This document shows, one piece after another, positions 1-6,162 of a stretch of DNA of 6,162 bases (positions within the stretch are counted from its first letter, which is position 1; each line of letters starts with the position of its first letter). Source of the DNA: JBCCFW01 sp039029535 (lineage in GTDB: Bacteria > Acidobacteriota > JBCCFW01). The DNA is taken from NCBI GenBank assembly GCA_039029535.1, contig JBCCFW010000274.1, positions 1-6,162 of the forward strand. The letters run 5' to 3'. The notes beneath the pieces are model-generated. The model saw only the letters and a list, made by a program, of their open reading frames with translations, made no database searches and was not told the DNA's origin. Both the position numbers and the translations under genes were made by a program.

Positions 1-26
1 AGCACGAGAGAGAAGAGTCGAATCAC

Positions 27-434
27 GTGTTTCTCGGTCTCGTCCTGGCCTCGCCGGGACGAGCCGATGGCGCCGTTCATTTCGTCGCGCACGACGTCGT
101 GCTCGCCTCCGGCTCCCAGACCCTCGCGGCCTGGCAGGTCGAGGTCGTGCTCGACGCGAGCACGCTCATCGTCGGCGTCGAGGGCGGCGAGGCTGGTGCC
201 TTCCGGGACCCGGCCGCCCACGACCCGGCCGCGCTGCAAGGCGGACGCATCGTGCTCGCCGCCTTCAGCACCTCCGACGACGTCCGCAGCGGCTCCCAGC
301 GCGTGGCCACGCTGCACGTGCAGGAAAGCGGCTCGACGACCTCCCCGCCCGTCATCCGTGTCGTGGCCGCCGCCAGCACCGACGGACGCTCTCTTCAGCC
401 CACCGCCCGACTTCTTCCGAGGGACACCCCATGA
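27..434 (+). CDS. Small secreted protein with cohesin-like beta-sandwich pattern (5' end uncertain)
   Basis: The 135-residue product has a short hydrophobic start (FLGLVLAS, residues 2-9), then a likely signal-peptidase region around GRADGA. The rest alternates short beta-strand-like segments: LAAWQVEVVLDAS (33-45), IVGVEGG (48-54), RIVLAAFST (74-82) and RVATLHVQ (92-99). This order (a strand pair, 'VGVEGG', a Gly-rich turn, 'ILAAFS', 'VATLHV') resembles cohesin-type or carbohydrate-binding beta-sandwich domains, so an extracytoplasmic binding role is inferred. The GTG at 27 has a purine-rich stretch at 7-17 that could be a ribosome binding site, but the resulting signal peptide lacks the usual basic N-region. 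The frame stays open back to base 3, so the true start may lie outside the window. Its stop overlaps the ATG of the following VIT-vWA gene (ATGA, 431-434), pointing to co-translation and a shared function. Coding is well supported by codon bias; the domain name is tentative. Confidence 0.72.
   Translation: MFLGLVLASPGRADGAVHFVAHDVVLASGSQTLAAWQVEVVLDASTLIVGVEGGEAGAFRDPAAHDPAALQGGRIVLAAFSTSDDVRSGSQRVATLHVQESGSTTSPPVIRVVAAASTDGRSLQPTARLLPRDTP
419..424 (+). promoter_or_regulatory. Ribosome binding site of the VIT-vWA gene
   Basis: GAGGGA lies 6 bases before the ATG at 431, inside the last codons of the preceding gene. It supports that ATG as the start and, with the ATGA overlap, translational coupling of the two genes. 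Confidence 0.6.
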
Positions 435-2680
435 CTCTCCGTTCTCACGCTTCCCGACTCGCCTTGATGGTCCTGCTCGTCCTGACCGCCGTCGTTCTCG
501 CCTCGTGCAGCTCGTCGCACCGTCCCGTGGCTGACTCACCCGGGCGAGCCGGGCAGGCCGCTCCGAAGCAGCGTCCCGCCGCGGACACGGCTGGCGACCG
601 GGAGACAGCCTCCCGGGAGCGGAGGCGCCCGCAGGCCGACAAGCGAAGCCTCGTGACGCCGGAGCAGCTCGGACGGATGCAACCGCAGGACGGGTGGTCC
701 CAGGCGTTCAGTGCGAGCACAGCGAGCGGAGCGCTCGACTTCGAGCCGGAGCTCGACGTCGACCTCGCCAGCTTCGACGAGGTCTGGGTCATCGCCCGCC
801 ACGAACCGGCCGCCGAGCGAGCGCCGCTGGTCGAGTCCTGTGGGCCCACGGGCCTGCTCGGTCAGACACCGGAGAGCGAAGAGGATCTCCCCTTCCCGCT
901 CGAGCACACCGACGTGCGTGCCAGCATCGACGGGCACGTCTCCTCGGTGTGGGTGCAGCAGCGTTACCACAACCCCTACAACGAGAAGATCGAGGCGGTC
1001 TACGTCTTTCCGCTCCCTCACGACAGTGCGGTGTCGGAGTTCATCATGACCGTGGGTGAGCGTCGCATCCGCGGCATCATCCGCGAGCGCGAGGAAGCCG
1101 AGCAGGTCTATCGACAGGCTCGTCAACAGGGTCACGTCGCGTCGCTGCTCACGCAGGAGCGTCCCAACGTCTTCACGCAGTCGGTCGCCAACATCGAGCC
1201 CGGCAAGCGCATCGACATCGACCTCCGCTACTTCTCGACCCTGCCCTACCGCGATGGCCGCTACGAGTTCGTCTTCCCCACCGTGGTCGGTCCCCGCTTC
1301 AACCCGCCCGGCTCCAAGGACGGCATCGGCGCGGCGAGCGTCGGCGCGCACGGCTCCACCGGACAGGCCACCGAGATCCAGTACCTGGCGCCGGGTCAGT
1401 CCACGGGGCACTCGGTCTCGCTCTCCGTCGAGCTCGACGCCGGCATCGACGTCGAGGCGGTCGACAGCCCGACCCACGTCATCGACACCGAGTACGTCGA
1501 CGCCCATCGACGACGCATCACGCTCCGCGACGCCACGATGCACCCGGACCGCGACTTCGTCCTGACCTACCAGGTGGCAGGTCGCGAGACCCGCACCGCC
1601 TTCTTGCATCACGACGAGGCCGACGGGAGCACCTTCACGCTCATGCTCCATCCGCCAGAGAAGCTCCTCGACCTGAAGCGCGCCCCCATGGAGCACGTCT
1701 TCGTCCTCGACTGCTCGGGGAGCATGAGCGGTCAGCCCATGGCCATCGCCAAGCGTGCGGCCCGTCGCGTGCTGGAACGTCTCGACGAGCGCGACAGCTT
1801 CCAGATCATTCGCTTCTCGTCGAACGCCAGCCAGCTCGGTCCGGTGCCCGTGCGCGCCACCAGGGCGAACGTCGCCAAGGGCCTGCGCTACCTCGACAGG
1901 CTGAACGGCGGTGGCGGCACCCACATGATCGAAGGCATCAAGGCCGCGCTCGACTTCCCGCATGACGAGGAACGTCTCCGCCTGGTCACCTTCATGACCG
2001 ACGGCTTCATCGGCAACGAGCACGAGATTCTCGCGGCGATCCACCCGCGTCTCGGACCGGCTCGCATCTTCAGCTTCGGCGTCGGGACCTCGGTGAACCG
2101 TCACCTCCTCGACTCGATGGCCCGGGTCGGCCGCGGGGCCGTGGCGTACATCGGCCTGAACGAGAAGGACGCCGAGCTGGAGGCCGACGCCTTCTACCGT
2201 CGCATCTCGCACCCGGCGCTGGCCGACCTCGAGATCGACTGGGGCGGAATGAAGGTCCACGACGTGCAGCCGACGCGTCTCCCCGACCTCTTCCACGGTC
2301 GGCCGGTGGTCCTGACGGGTCGGGTCCACGGACGGCTCGCCGAGTCCATCACCGTGCGGGGTCGCGCCGGCGGCCTGCCGCTCGAGATCGACGTGGAGAT
2401 CGACCGAACGCGCAGCGAGCGACCGGGGCTGGTCAAGGTCTGGGCTCGATCGAAGATCGCCGACCTGGAGCGCCGACTCACTGCCCCGAACGCGTCACCT
2501 GAGCTCCGCGACGAGGTGTTGTCGATGGCCCTGCATCACGGTCTCATGTCGCAGGACACCGCCTTCCTCGCGGTGGACTCGCTCAGCCGAACCGAGGGAG
2601 ACCACGGCACGACGGTCCACGTCCCGGTGCCCGTCCCCGCCGGCGTGCGCTACGACACGACCGTGCAGCACGGGGGTTAG
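431..2680 (+). CDS. VIT and vWA domain lipoprotein
   Basis: This 749-residue exported protein begins with a signal peptide (hydrophobic residues 9-24) ending in the lipobox LASC, so Cys26 is the predicted lipidated residue and the protein should sit at the membrane or cell surface. Residues 27-75 are polar, charged and probably disordered. A VIT domain (inter-alpha-trypsin inhibitor type) spans about 152-290, with the family's NPYNEKIEAVYVFPLP and ERPNVFTQSVANIEPG segments. A von Willebrand A domain spans about 420-590 with a complete metal-ion (MIDAS) site: D427-S429-S431 in DCSGSM, T497 in GGGGTHM and D524 in MTDG. The C-terminal region (600-749) keeps the family segments VKVWARSKI and HHGLMSQDTAFLAVD. 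Such proteins bind protein ligands through the metal site; the ligand here is unknown. The overlapping upstream cohesin-like gene is the obvious candidate partner (inference). Length and domains look complete, with no frameshift. Confidence 0.95.
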   Translation: MTLRSHASRLALMVLLVLTAVVLASCSSSHRPVADSPGRAGQAAPKQRPAADTAGDRETASRERRRPQADKRSLVTPEQLGRMQPQDGWSQAFSASTASGALDFEPELDVDLASFDEVWVIARHEPAAERAPLVESCGPTGLLGQTPESEEDLPFPLEHTDVRASIDGHVSSVWVQQRYHNPYNEKIEAVYVFPLPHDSAVSEFIMTVGERRIRGIIREREEAEQVYRQARQQGHVASLLTQERPNVFTQSVANIEPGKRIDIDLRYFSTLPYRDGRYEFVFPTVVGPRFNPPGSKDGIGAASVGAHGSTGQATEIQYLAPGQSTGHSVSLSVELDAGIDVEAVDSPTHVIDTEYVDAHRRRITLRDATMHPDRDFVLTYQVAGRETRTAFLHHDEADGSTFTLMLHPPEKLLDLKRAPMEHVFVLDCSGSMSGQPMAIAKRAARRVLERLDERDSFQIIRFSSNASQLGPVPVRATRANVAKGLRYLDRLNGGGGTHMIEGIKAALDFPHDEERLRLVTFMTDGFIGNEHEILAAIHPRLGPARIFSFGVGTSVNRHLLDSMARVGRGAVAYIGLNEKDAELEADAFYRRISHPALADLEIDWGGMKVHDVQPTRLPDLFHGRPVVLTGRVHGRLAESITVRGRAGGLPLEIDVEIDRTRSERPGLVKVWARSKIADLERRLTAPNASPELRDEVLSMALHHGLMSQDTAFLAVDSLSRTEGDHGTTVHVPVPVPAGVRYDTTVQHGG

Positions 2681-2688
2681 CCCCCAAC

Positions 2689-2727
2689 CGAGGCGAGCTG
2701 GTCGGAGAGCACGGCCAGCTCGCCTCG
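2689..2727 (+). terminator. Strong hairpin after the VIT-vWA gene, probable terminator without U-tract
   Basis: Starting 8 bases after the stop codon, CGAGGCGAGCTGG (2689-2701) is perfectly complementary to CCAGCTCGCCTCG (2715-2727). One G-U and two G-C pairs (2702-2704 with 2712-2714) extend the stem to 16 bp with a 7-base loop (2705-2711). No run of T follows (the next bases are AAAGCGC), so this is not a classical intrinsic terminator. It could end transcription inefficiently, stabilise the 3' end of the mRNA, or act as an attenuator before the caspase gene. A small GGGGG/CCCCC hairpin over the stop codon (2672-2685) lies directly upstream. Confidence 0.6.
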
Positions 2728-2763
2728 AAAGCGCATGAAAGACGGCGTAACCCCATGAAAGCG
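2727..2763. repeat. Helically phased GAAAG / CATGAAAG direct repeats
   Basis: GAAAG occurs at 2727, 2737 and 2757, that is at intervals of 10 and 20 bp. The last two copies extend to the identical octamer CATGAAAG (2734-2741 and 2754-2761). The first and third also share GAAAGCG. They lie between the hairpin and the caspase gene start, where a promoter or operator would be expected. No convincing -35/-10 pair could be recognised nearby. A regulator-binding role is speculative. Confidence 0.3.
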
Positions 2764-2809
2764 GTCGACGGCCCATCCTTTGGTCACGGCGAGAACGAGC
2801 TCGCACGCC

Positions 2810-2816
2810 AAGGAGG
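2810..2816 (+). promoter_or_regulatory. Ribosome binding site fixing the caspase gene start
   Basis: AAGGAGG lies 5 bases before the ATG at 2822. This near-perfect Shine-Dalgarno sequence decides for that ATG over the in-frame GTG at 2780, which would add 14 residues of unlikely sequence ahead of the caspase fold. Confidence 0.85.
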
Positions 2817-2821
2817 CCGTC

Positions 2822-4348
2822 ATGACGAACCACACCTTCGCCCTGCTCATCGGAGTCAACGACTACTCACGATTCGATCCGTCGGGACGCAGCGACCTGG
2901 CCGGCTCGGTCAACGACGCCCGTCGGTGGCACGCGCTCTGCCGCGAGCACCTGCGTGTCCCCAAGGCTCAGGTCCGGGTCCTCGCTTCACCCCGTCGCGA
3001 CGACCCAGCCCCCTTGCCCGAGAGCACGACACCCGCGACGCTGGCGAACATCACCGAGGGGCTGAGCTGGCTGACCGCTGAGATGACCCGGGTCCGACGC
3101 GAGGGAGGTCAGGCCAGCGGGCTCATCACCTTCTCGGGTCACGGCACCACTGTTCAGCATCCGGAGAACGCGGAGCTCGGGCTCAGCGCCGCGCTGTGTG
3201 CGAGCGACACCCATCGCGACGAGAGCGGTGACCTCGTGGGCGTCATCACCCTGGCCGCGATCGAGGCGCTGCTGGCCGAGGTCGCCAGCGACGTCACCCT
3301 CGCCATCGACGCCTGCTACACCTCGTCGAGCCCGCTCAAGTCCCGCTCGCTGCCGGGGCTCGGACCCGTGGAGCAGCTCGCGACCACGATCACGAGCCGG
3401 CTCATGCAGGGCTGCGCGCTGTGGGAGGAGTGCTACGAGATCCACGCTGGCGATGCCTGGCACGGAGCGTTCACGTACTCCCTGCTCACCCTGCTGGAGC
3501 AATGGACGACGGTCGATGGCGACGACGTGACGTACCTGAACGCCAGCTACGGCGACGTCGTGTTCCGGAGCCACTCGCTGGTCGACATCTTGGGCGTGCA
3601 CCAGACACCGACCTTGTCGGGTCCCTCGCAGGTGTCGCTGGTGCCCGTGCTTCGGCCAGGGCTCGCCATCGAGCCGAACGGTACGAGCCCGGAGCCGGAC
3701 GTGAGACACGCGGGAATGCAGCTTTCTCCAGGAACCTCGGGCTATCGAATCTACGACATCAAGGTCTCGAACACTCGAGGCAAGCAGGTGACCGTTGCTC
3801 AGGTTCTCGCTGCGAACAATGCCTCGCCCGGCTACTCCCCCGGTGGATGGCAGTTCACGAACGGGACCGAGTACTGGCAGCCCACGCCGAACCTGGCAGC
3901 GACCGACATTTACGACAGCGACGGAAACTGCGGGATCACCGGCTTCGAGGTCGAGTTGTCTCAGGGCGACACTCAATGGGACGCCAACGATCCGCCGACA
4001 GGCTGGGATGGATCCGAGCAACAGGATCCCGTCACGCCTGGAACCGCTGGCTCGTGCTCCTGGAGCTCCGGCAAGCCGCCCGGCGTCACGCCCGGTCAGG
4101 GCCAGTACTCGAACCAGTACCACGGGGCGAGCGGCGACACGGCACTGCCGACGGCGATGATGGCGTCCTTCAGCCCGGTGAGCACGCCCCTCGGTTCGCA
4201 GACGACGACGCTGGAGGGAATCTACTGGTACAGCACCTCGTCGAACTCCGGACCCTGGTTCGACGACGAGACCAAGGCGGGAGACACCGACGTCATGGAC
4301 ACCGAGGGCGCCAACGGCGCCACGGGGTGGTGGTACGGAACCGCCTAG
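2822..4348 (+). CDS. Caspase-like (peptidase C14) protease with unassigned C-terminal domain
   Basis: This 508-residue protein has no signal peptide or membrane segment, so it should be cytoplasmic. Residues 4-275 form a caspase/metacaspase-like fold. The first strand is TFALLIGVNDYS (5-16), the catalytic histidine is H107 in TFSGHG, and the nucleophile is C165 in AIDACYTS, each at the end of a hydrophobic strand as in clan CD proteases. WHGAFTYSLLTLLEQW (213-228) matches the conserved segment after the catalytic cysteine. Cleavage specificity cannot be read from the sequence. Residues about 290-508 are rich in Gly, Ser, Thr, Trp, Asn and Tyr, with two cysteines (C370, C412), look beta-rich or partly disordered, and match no family I recognise. 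Their G+C is about 61% (3721-4020) against about 72% in 3181-3360 by hand count, suggesting a separate origin. The gene follows a 141-bp gap and converges on the kinase-FGE gene. A role in regulated proteolysis or cell death is inferred from family and context. Confidence 0.9.
   Translation: MTNHTFALLIGVNDYSRFDPSGRSDLAGSVNDARRWHALCREHLRVPKAQVRVLASPRRDDPAPLPESTTPATLANITEGLSWLTAEMTRVRREGGQASGLITFSGHGTTVQHPENAELGLSAALCASDTHRDESGDLVGVITLAAIEALLAEVASDVTLAIDACYTSSSPLKSRSLPGLGPVEQLATTITSRLMQGCALWEECYEIHAGDAWHGAFTYSLLTLLEQWTTVDGDDVTYLNASYGDVVFRSHSLVDILGVHQTPTLSGPSQVSLVPVLRPGLAIEPNGTSPEPDVRHAGMQLSPGTSGYRIYDIKVSNTRGKQVTVAQVLAANNASPGYSPGGWQFTNGTEYWQPTPNLAATDIYDSDGNCGITGFEVELSQGDTQWDANDPPTGWDGSEQQDPVTPGTAGSCSWSSGKPPGVTPGQGQYSNQYHGASGDTALPTAMMASFSPVSTPLGSQTTTLEGIYWYSTSSNSGPWFDDETKAGDTDVMDTEGANGATGWWYGTA
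4345..4348. other. CTAG shared by two convergent stop codons
   Basis: The palindrome CTAG contains the TAG of the caspase gene on the + strand (4346-4348) and the TAG of the kinase-FGE gene on the - strand (4345-4347). The genes therefore overlap tail to tail by four bases, with no room for an intergenic terminator. Transcripts from each side must run into the other gene to some extent. Confidence 0.9.
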
Positions 4349-6162
4349 CCTTGGGCGTCGGGCTCGTGACTACCGACCAGGAGGGGACCGGCCATCCGAA
4401 AGCCGGTGCCTTCCCAGGTCTCGTGGGGCTCACCTGCGAAACGCGAGGCGGCGCGATCGAGGAAGGGTCCGGAGAGGTAGTTGCCCCCCCGGCTCGCCAT
4501 CAACTCTCCTGCCTCCGCTTCGCTCACCGTGAGGATGCCCTCCTGCGTGTCGGGACCCTCGGGCGTCCAGGGGTTCAGGCACCAGTCTCGGGCGTTGCCG
4601 ACGGTGTCCACCACGCCATGCGGGCTCGTGTCGCTCTCCATCGTCCCGACCGGAAGGGCCCTCGGCACCTGGTCGCTCATCCCCAACACGTTGGCCCAAG
4701 CAGCCTCGAAATGGTCGCCCCAGGCAAAGTCCCTCCCGTCGACGCCGCGGGCGGCCTTCTCCCACTCGAGCTCATTCGGCAAGCGCCAGTCTCGTCCCGA
4801 CTGCTCCGCCCACCACTCGCAGTAGGCCACCGCTCCGAACCACGACACGAGCGTGACCGGCTCGTCCCGTGCCCACTCGCTCCCGTCCTGCTCTCGCACC
4901 AACTGGACAGTGCCTCTGTCGTTCACCGCTAGCGAATGACCACCCTCCTGCTTCCGAGCCCGTGGTGCATGTCGTGCCACCGCACCGGTGTCTCCACGGT
5001 CCACTAGGTCTTGCAGGAAGGCCGTGTACTCCCGAACGGTGACCGGGTGCTGCTTCATCACGAGAGCGTCGCCCCACAGCCGTCGTCTCGGCAGCGGCTC
5101 CGCCGCCTTCGGGTCACCACCGCTCCAGAACCAGCCTGCCGGTAGATAGCAATCGTCAGGTTCGAGGACGCCTGGATCGGGCAGCACGATCGGGAACGGC
5201 TCGGAGCCGCCGGGCCGGATGCCGTCCCACGACTCGCCTCGTCCCAGGAACACCGGGTAACGCACGACCTCGCGCTCGGGGTGATGCAGCTCGAGCAGCC
5301 AGCTCCCCCGCGCGAGCGGCACGTCCACCAGCGGTGTCGTTCCGAGCACGCCACGGGACACTGGCACGAGCCGTCGCCCCTGCTCCACGTACTGGAAGGC
5401 ACGGACCTCGGCTCCGGGGGGATCGGTCACGAGGGTCACCGCCCCCTGGCCCGAGAGCAACGCGGCGTGCTTCCCACGATCGTGCTCCCGCAGGTGGACC
5501 TCGAAGCGCGCCACGTCCTCGGGATCCCGTGCCGCCTCGGCCTCGAGCAGCCGCGCCGCGTGATGGTCGGCCAGCGCTTCGTGCGCCGCCGCCAGCTCGG
5601 GGTCACGGTTGAGCACCGCCCCCACCTGCTGAAGCCAGCGCGCCTCGTCCACGGCAGCCTCCCGGGTGAGCGCCGCCGCCTCGTCCTCGCAGGCCCAGGC
5701 CCCGTGCTTGTCCTCGGCCGGTGCGTATTGGGGAAGCTCGGCCAGCTCCGTCTCGGCCTGAGCTCGCAGCGTCGCCGCCTTCTCTCGCAGCTCCGCAATC
5801 CGTGGGTAGCACGCCATCGCCTCGGCGAGCTCGGCCTCGGCCAGGGCCCGACGTTCGGCACCGTCCAGCCAGGCCCGCAGCACCGCACCGAAGGACCCGG
5901 CATCGGGGTAGCGCTCGCTCGCCTCCGCCGCCATCGCCCTCCGACAGGCAGACAGCAGCGAAGCCGGCAGGCCGCCATCGTCGCTCGGAAGCTCTGGCCC
6001 CGTGGCGGCCTCACGAAGCAACTTCTGCATGGAACCCTGCAAGAGGGTTCGGCCGTGCAGGATCACGAAGAGGATTCCGCCCAGGGCGTACACGTCGCTC
6101 CAAGCGCCCATCGAGGCGGCTTCGCCCCGGGCTTGCTCGGGGGCCATGTAGGCCGGCGTGCC
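4345..6162 (-). CDS. Ser/Thr protein kinase - PEGA - FGE/SUMF1-fold fusion, N-terminus outside window
   Basis: The visible C-terminal 605 residues (residue 1 is at 6160-6162) begin in the kinase activation segment GTPAYMAPEQARG. They continue with subdomain IX (SDVYALGGILF, D23) and the final ERYPDAGSF helix (R84), so only the last third of the kinase is visible. The ATP-binding lysine, HRD and DFG motifs must lie beyond base 6162. Residues 100-238 are an Ala/Glu/Arg-rich helical linker with no membrane segment. A PEGA-type domain follows at about 240-320 (GAVTLVTDPPGAEV). From about 340 to 593 there is a formylglycine-generating-enzyme/SUMF1 fold: VMKQHPVTVREYTAFL, VTLVSWFGAVAYCEWW, DWRLPNELEWEKAARG, a GN..DW segment and RGGNY to GFRMAG. 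At the positions of the two catalytic cysteines of human SUMF1, this protein appears to have Ser564 and Asp569. Formylglycine synthesis is therefore doubtful, and a binding or iron-enzyme-like role is possible. This fusion type is familiar from Myxococcota and Planctomycetota. The gene converges on the caspase gene with a 4-base overlap. Confidence 0.92.
   Translation of the reverse strand, partial: GTPAYMAPEQARGEAASMGAWSDVYALGGILFVILHGRTLLQGSMQKLLREAATGPELPSDDGGLPASLLSACRRAMAAEASERYPDAGSFGAVLRAWLDGAERRALAEAELAEAMACYPRIAELREKAATLRAQAETELAELPQYAPAEDKHGAWACEDEAAALTREAAVDEARWLQQVGAVLNRDPELAAAHEALADHHAARLLEAEAARDPEDVARFEVHLREHDRGKHAALLSGQGAVTLVTDPPGAEVRAFQYVEQGRRLVPVSRGVLGTTPLVDVPLARGSWLLELHHPEREVVRYPVFLGRGESWDGIRPGGSEPFPIVLPDPGVLEPDDCYLPAGWFWSGGDPKAAEPLPRRRLWGDALVMKQHPVTVREYTAFLQDLVDRGDTGAVARHAPRARKQEGGHSLAVNDRGTVQLVREQDGSEWARDEPVTLVSWFGAVAYCEWWAEQSGRDWRLPNELEWEKAARGVDGRDFAWGDHFEAAWANVLGMSDQVPRALPVGTMESDTSPHGVVDTVGNARDWCLNPWTPEGPDTQEGILTVSEAEAGELMASRGGNYLSGPFLDRAASRFAGEPHETWEGTGFRMAGPLLVGSHEPDAQG

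Noticed and set aside
536..2329. Long open frame of 597 codons on the - strand, antisense to the VIT-vWA gene.
   Set aside because: It is a high-G+C antisense shadow: the composition is dominated by Val, Asp, Arg, His and Gly, there are no recognisable motifs, and the + strand frame encodes clear VIT and vWA domains.
2735..2758. Seven-codon open frame (MKDGVTP) before the caspase gene, overlapping a further ATG, as a possible leader peptide.
   Set aside because: It has no ribosome binding site and no biased residues of an attenuator leader, and the length is within chance.
2780..2821. Alternative GTG start giving the caspase protein 14 more residues.
   Set aside because: It has no Shine-Dalgarno sequence, while the ATG at 2822 has AAGGAGG 5 bases upstream and begins right before the first caspase strand.
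2987..4123. Open frame of 378 codons on the - strand antisense to the caspase gene.
   Set aside because: It has shadow composition and no motifs; the + strand has an intact caspase catalytic dyad and an excellent ribosome binding site.
4345..4700. FGE-fold C-terminus as the variable region of a diversity-generating retroelement.
   Set aside because: There is no excess of AAY codons in the segment, no template repeat, and no reverse transcriptase in the window.
3421..4932. Open frame of 503 codons on the + strand crossing the convergent junction.
   Set aside because: It overlaps two well-supported genes in other frames, is Arg/His-rich low-complexity sequence, and shows no domain.

Overview
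The window is about two-thirds G+C and has strongly G/C-ending codons. Its protein families are a VIT-vWA lipoprotein, a bacterial caspase-like (C14) protease, and a Ser/Thr kinase fused to PEGA and formylglycine-generating-enzyme-fold (FGE/SUMF1) domains. This mix is typical of large, signalling-rich genomes of Myxococcota or Planctomycetota. The assignment to one of these phyla is inference from family recognition; no rRNA or marker gene is present.

Left half (1-2680, + strand): a two-gene unit. A small exported-looking protein with a cohesin-like beta-sandwich pattern (27-434, possibly starting before the window) overlaps by ATGA the start of a 749-residue lipoprotein with VIT and vWA domains (431-2680). 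The overlap and the internal ribosome binding site imply translational coupling. Together they look like an extracytoplasmic adhesion or protein-protein interaction module. A strong 16-bp hairpin follows the second gene, and the 141-bp gap before the next gene carries GAAAG copies spaced at 10 and 20 bp.

Right half (2822-6162): a 508-residue cytoplasmic caspase-like protease (+ strand, intact His/Cys dyad) carries a C-terminal region of about 215 residues that I cannot assign and that is poorer in G+C than the protease part. It converges on a kinase-helical-PEGA-FGE fusion on the - strand, whose N-terminal kinase part lies beyond base 6162. The two genes share the tetranucleotide CTAG, so each stop codon lies inside the other's end.

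Caspase, kinase and FGE-fold domains recur together in bacterial signalling and conflict or cell-death-type systems. That makes the right half the most interesting part, although the convergent layout means the pair is not an operon. The FGE-fold domain lacks the cysteine pair needed for formylglycine formation. No RNA genes, CRISPR arrays, insertion sequences or reverse transcriptase were seen.
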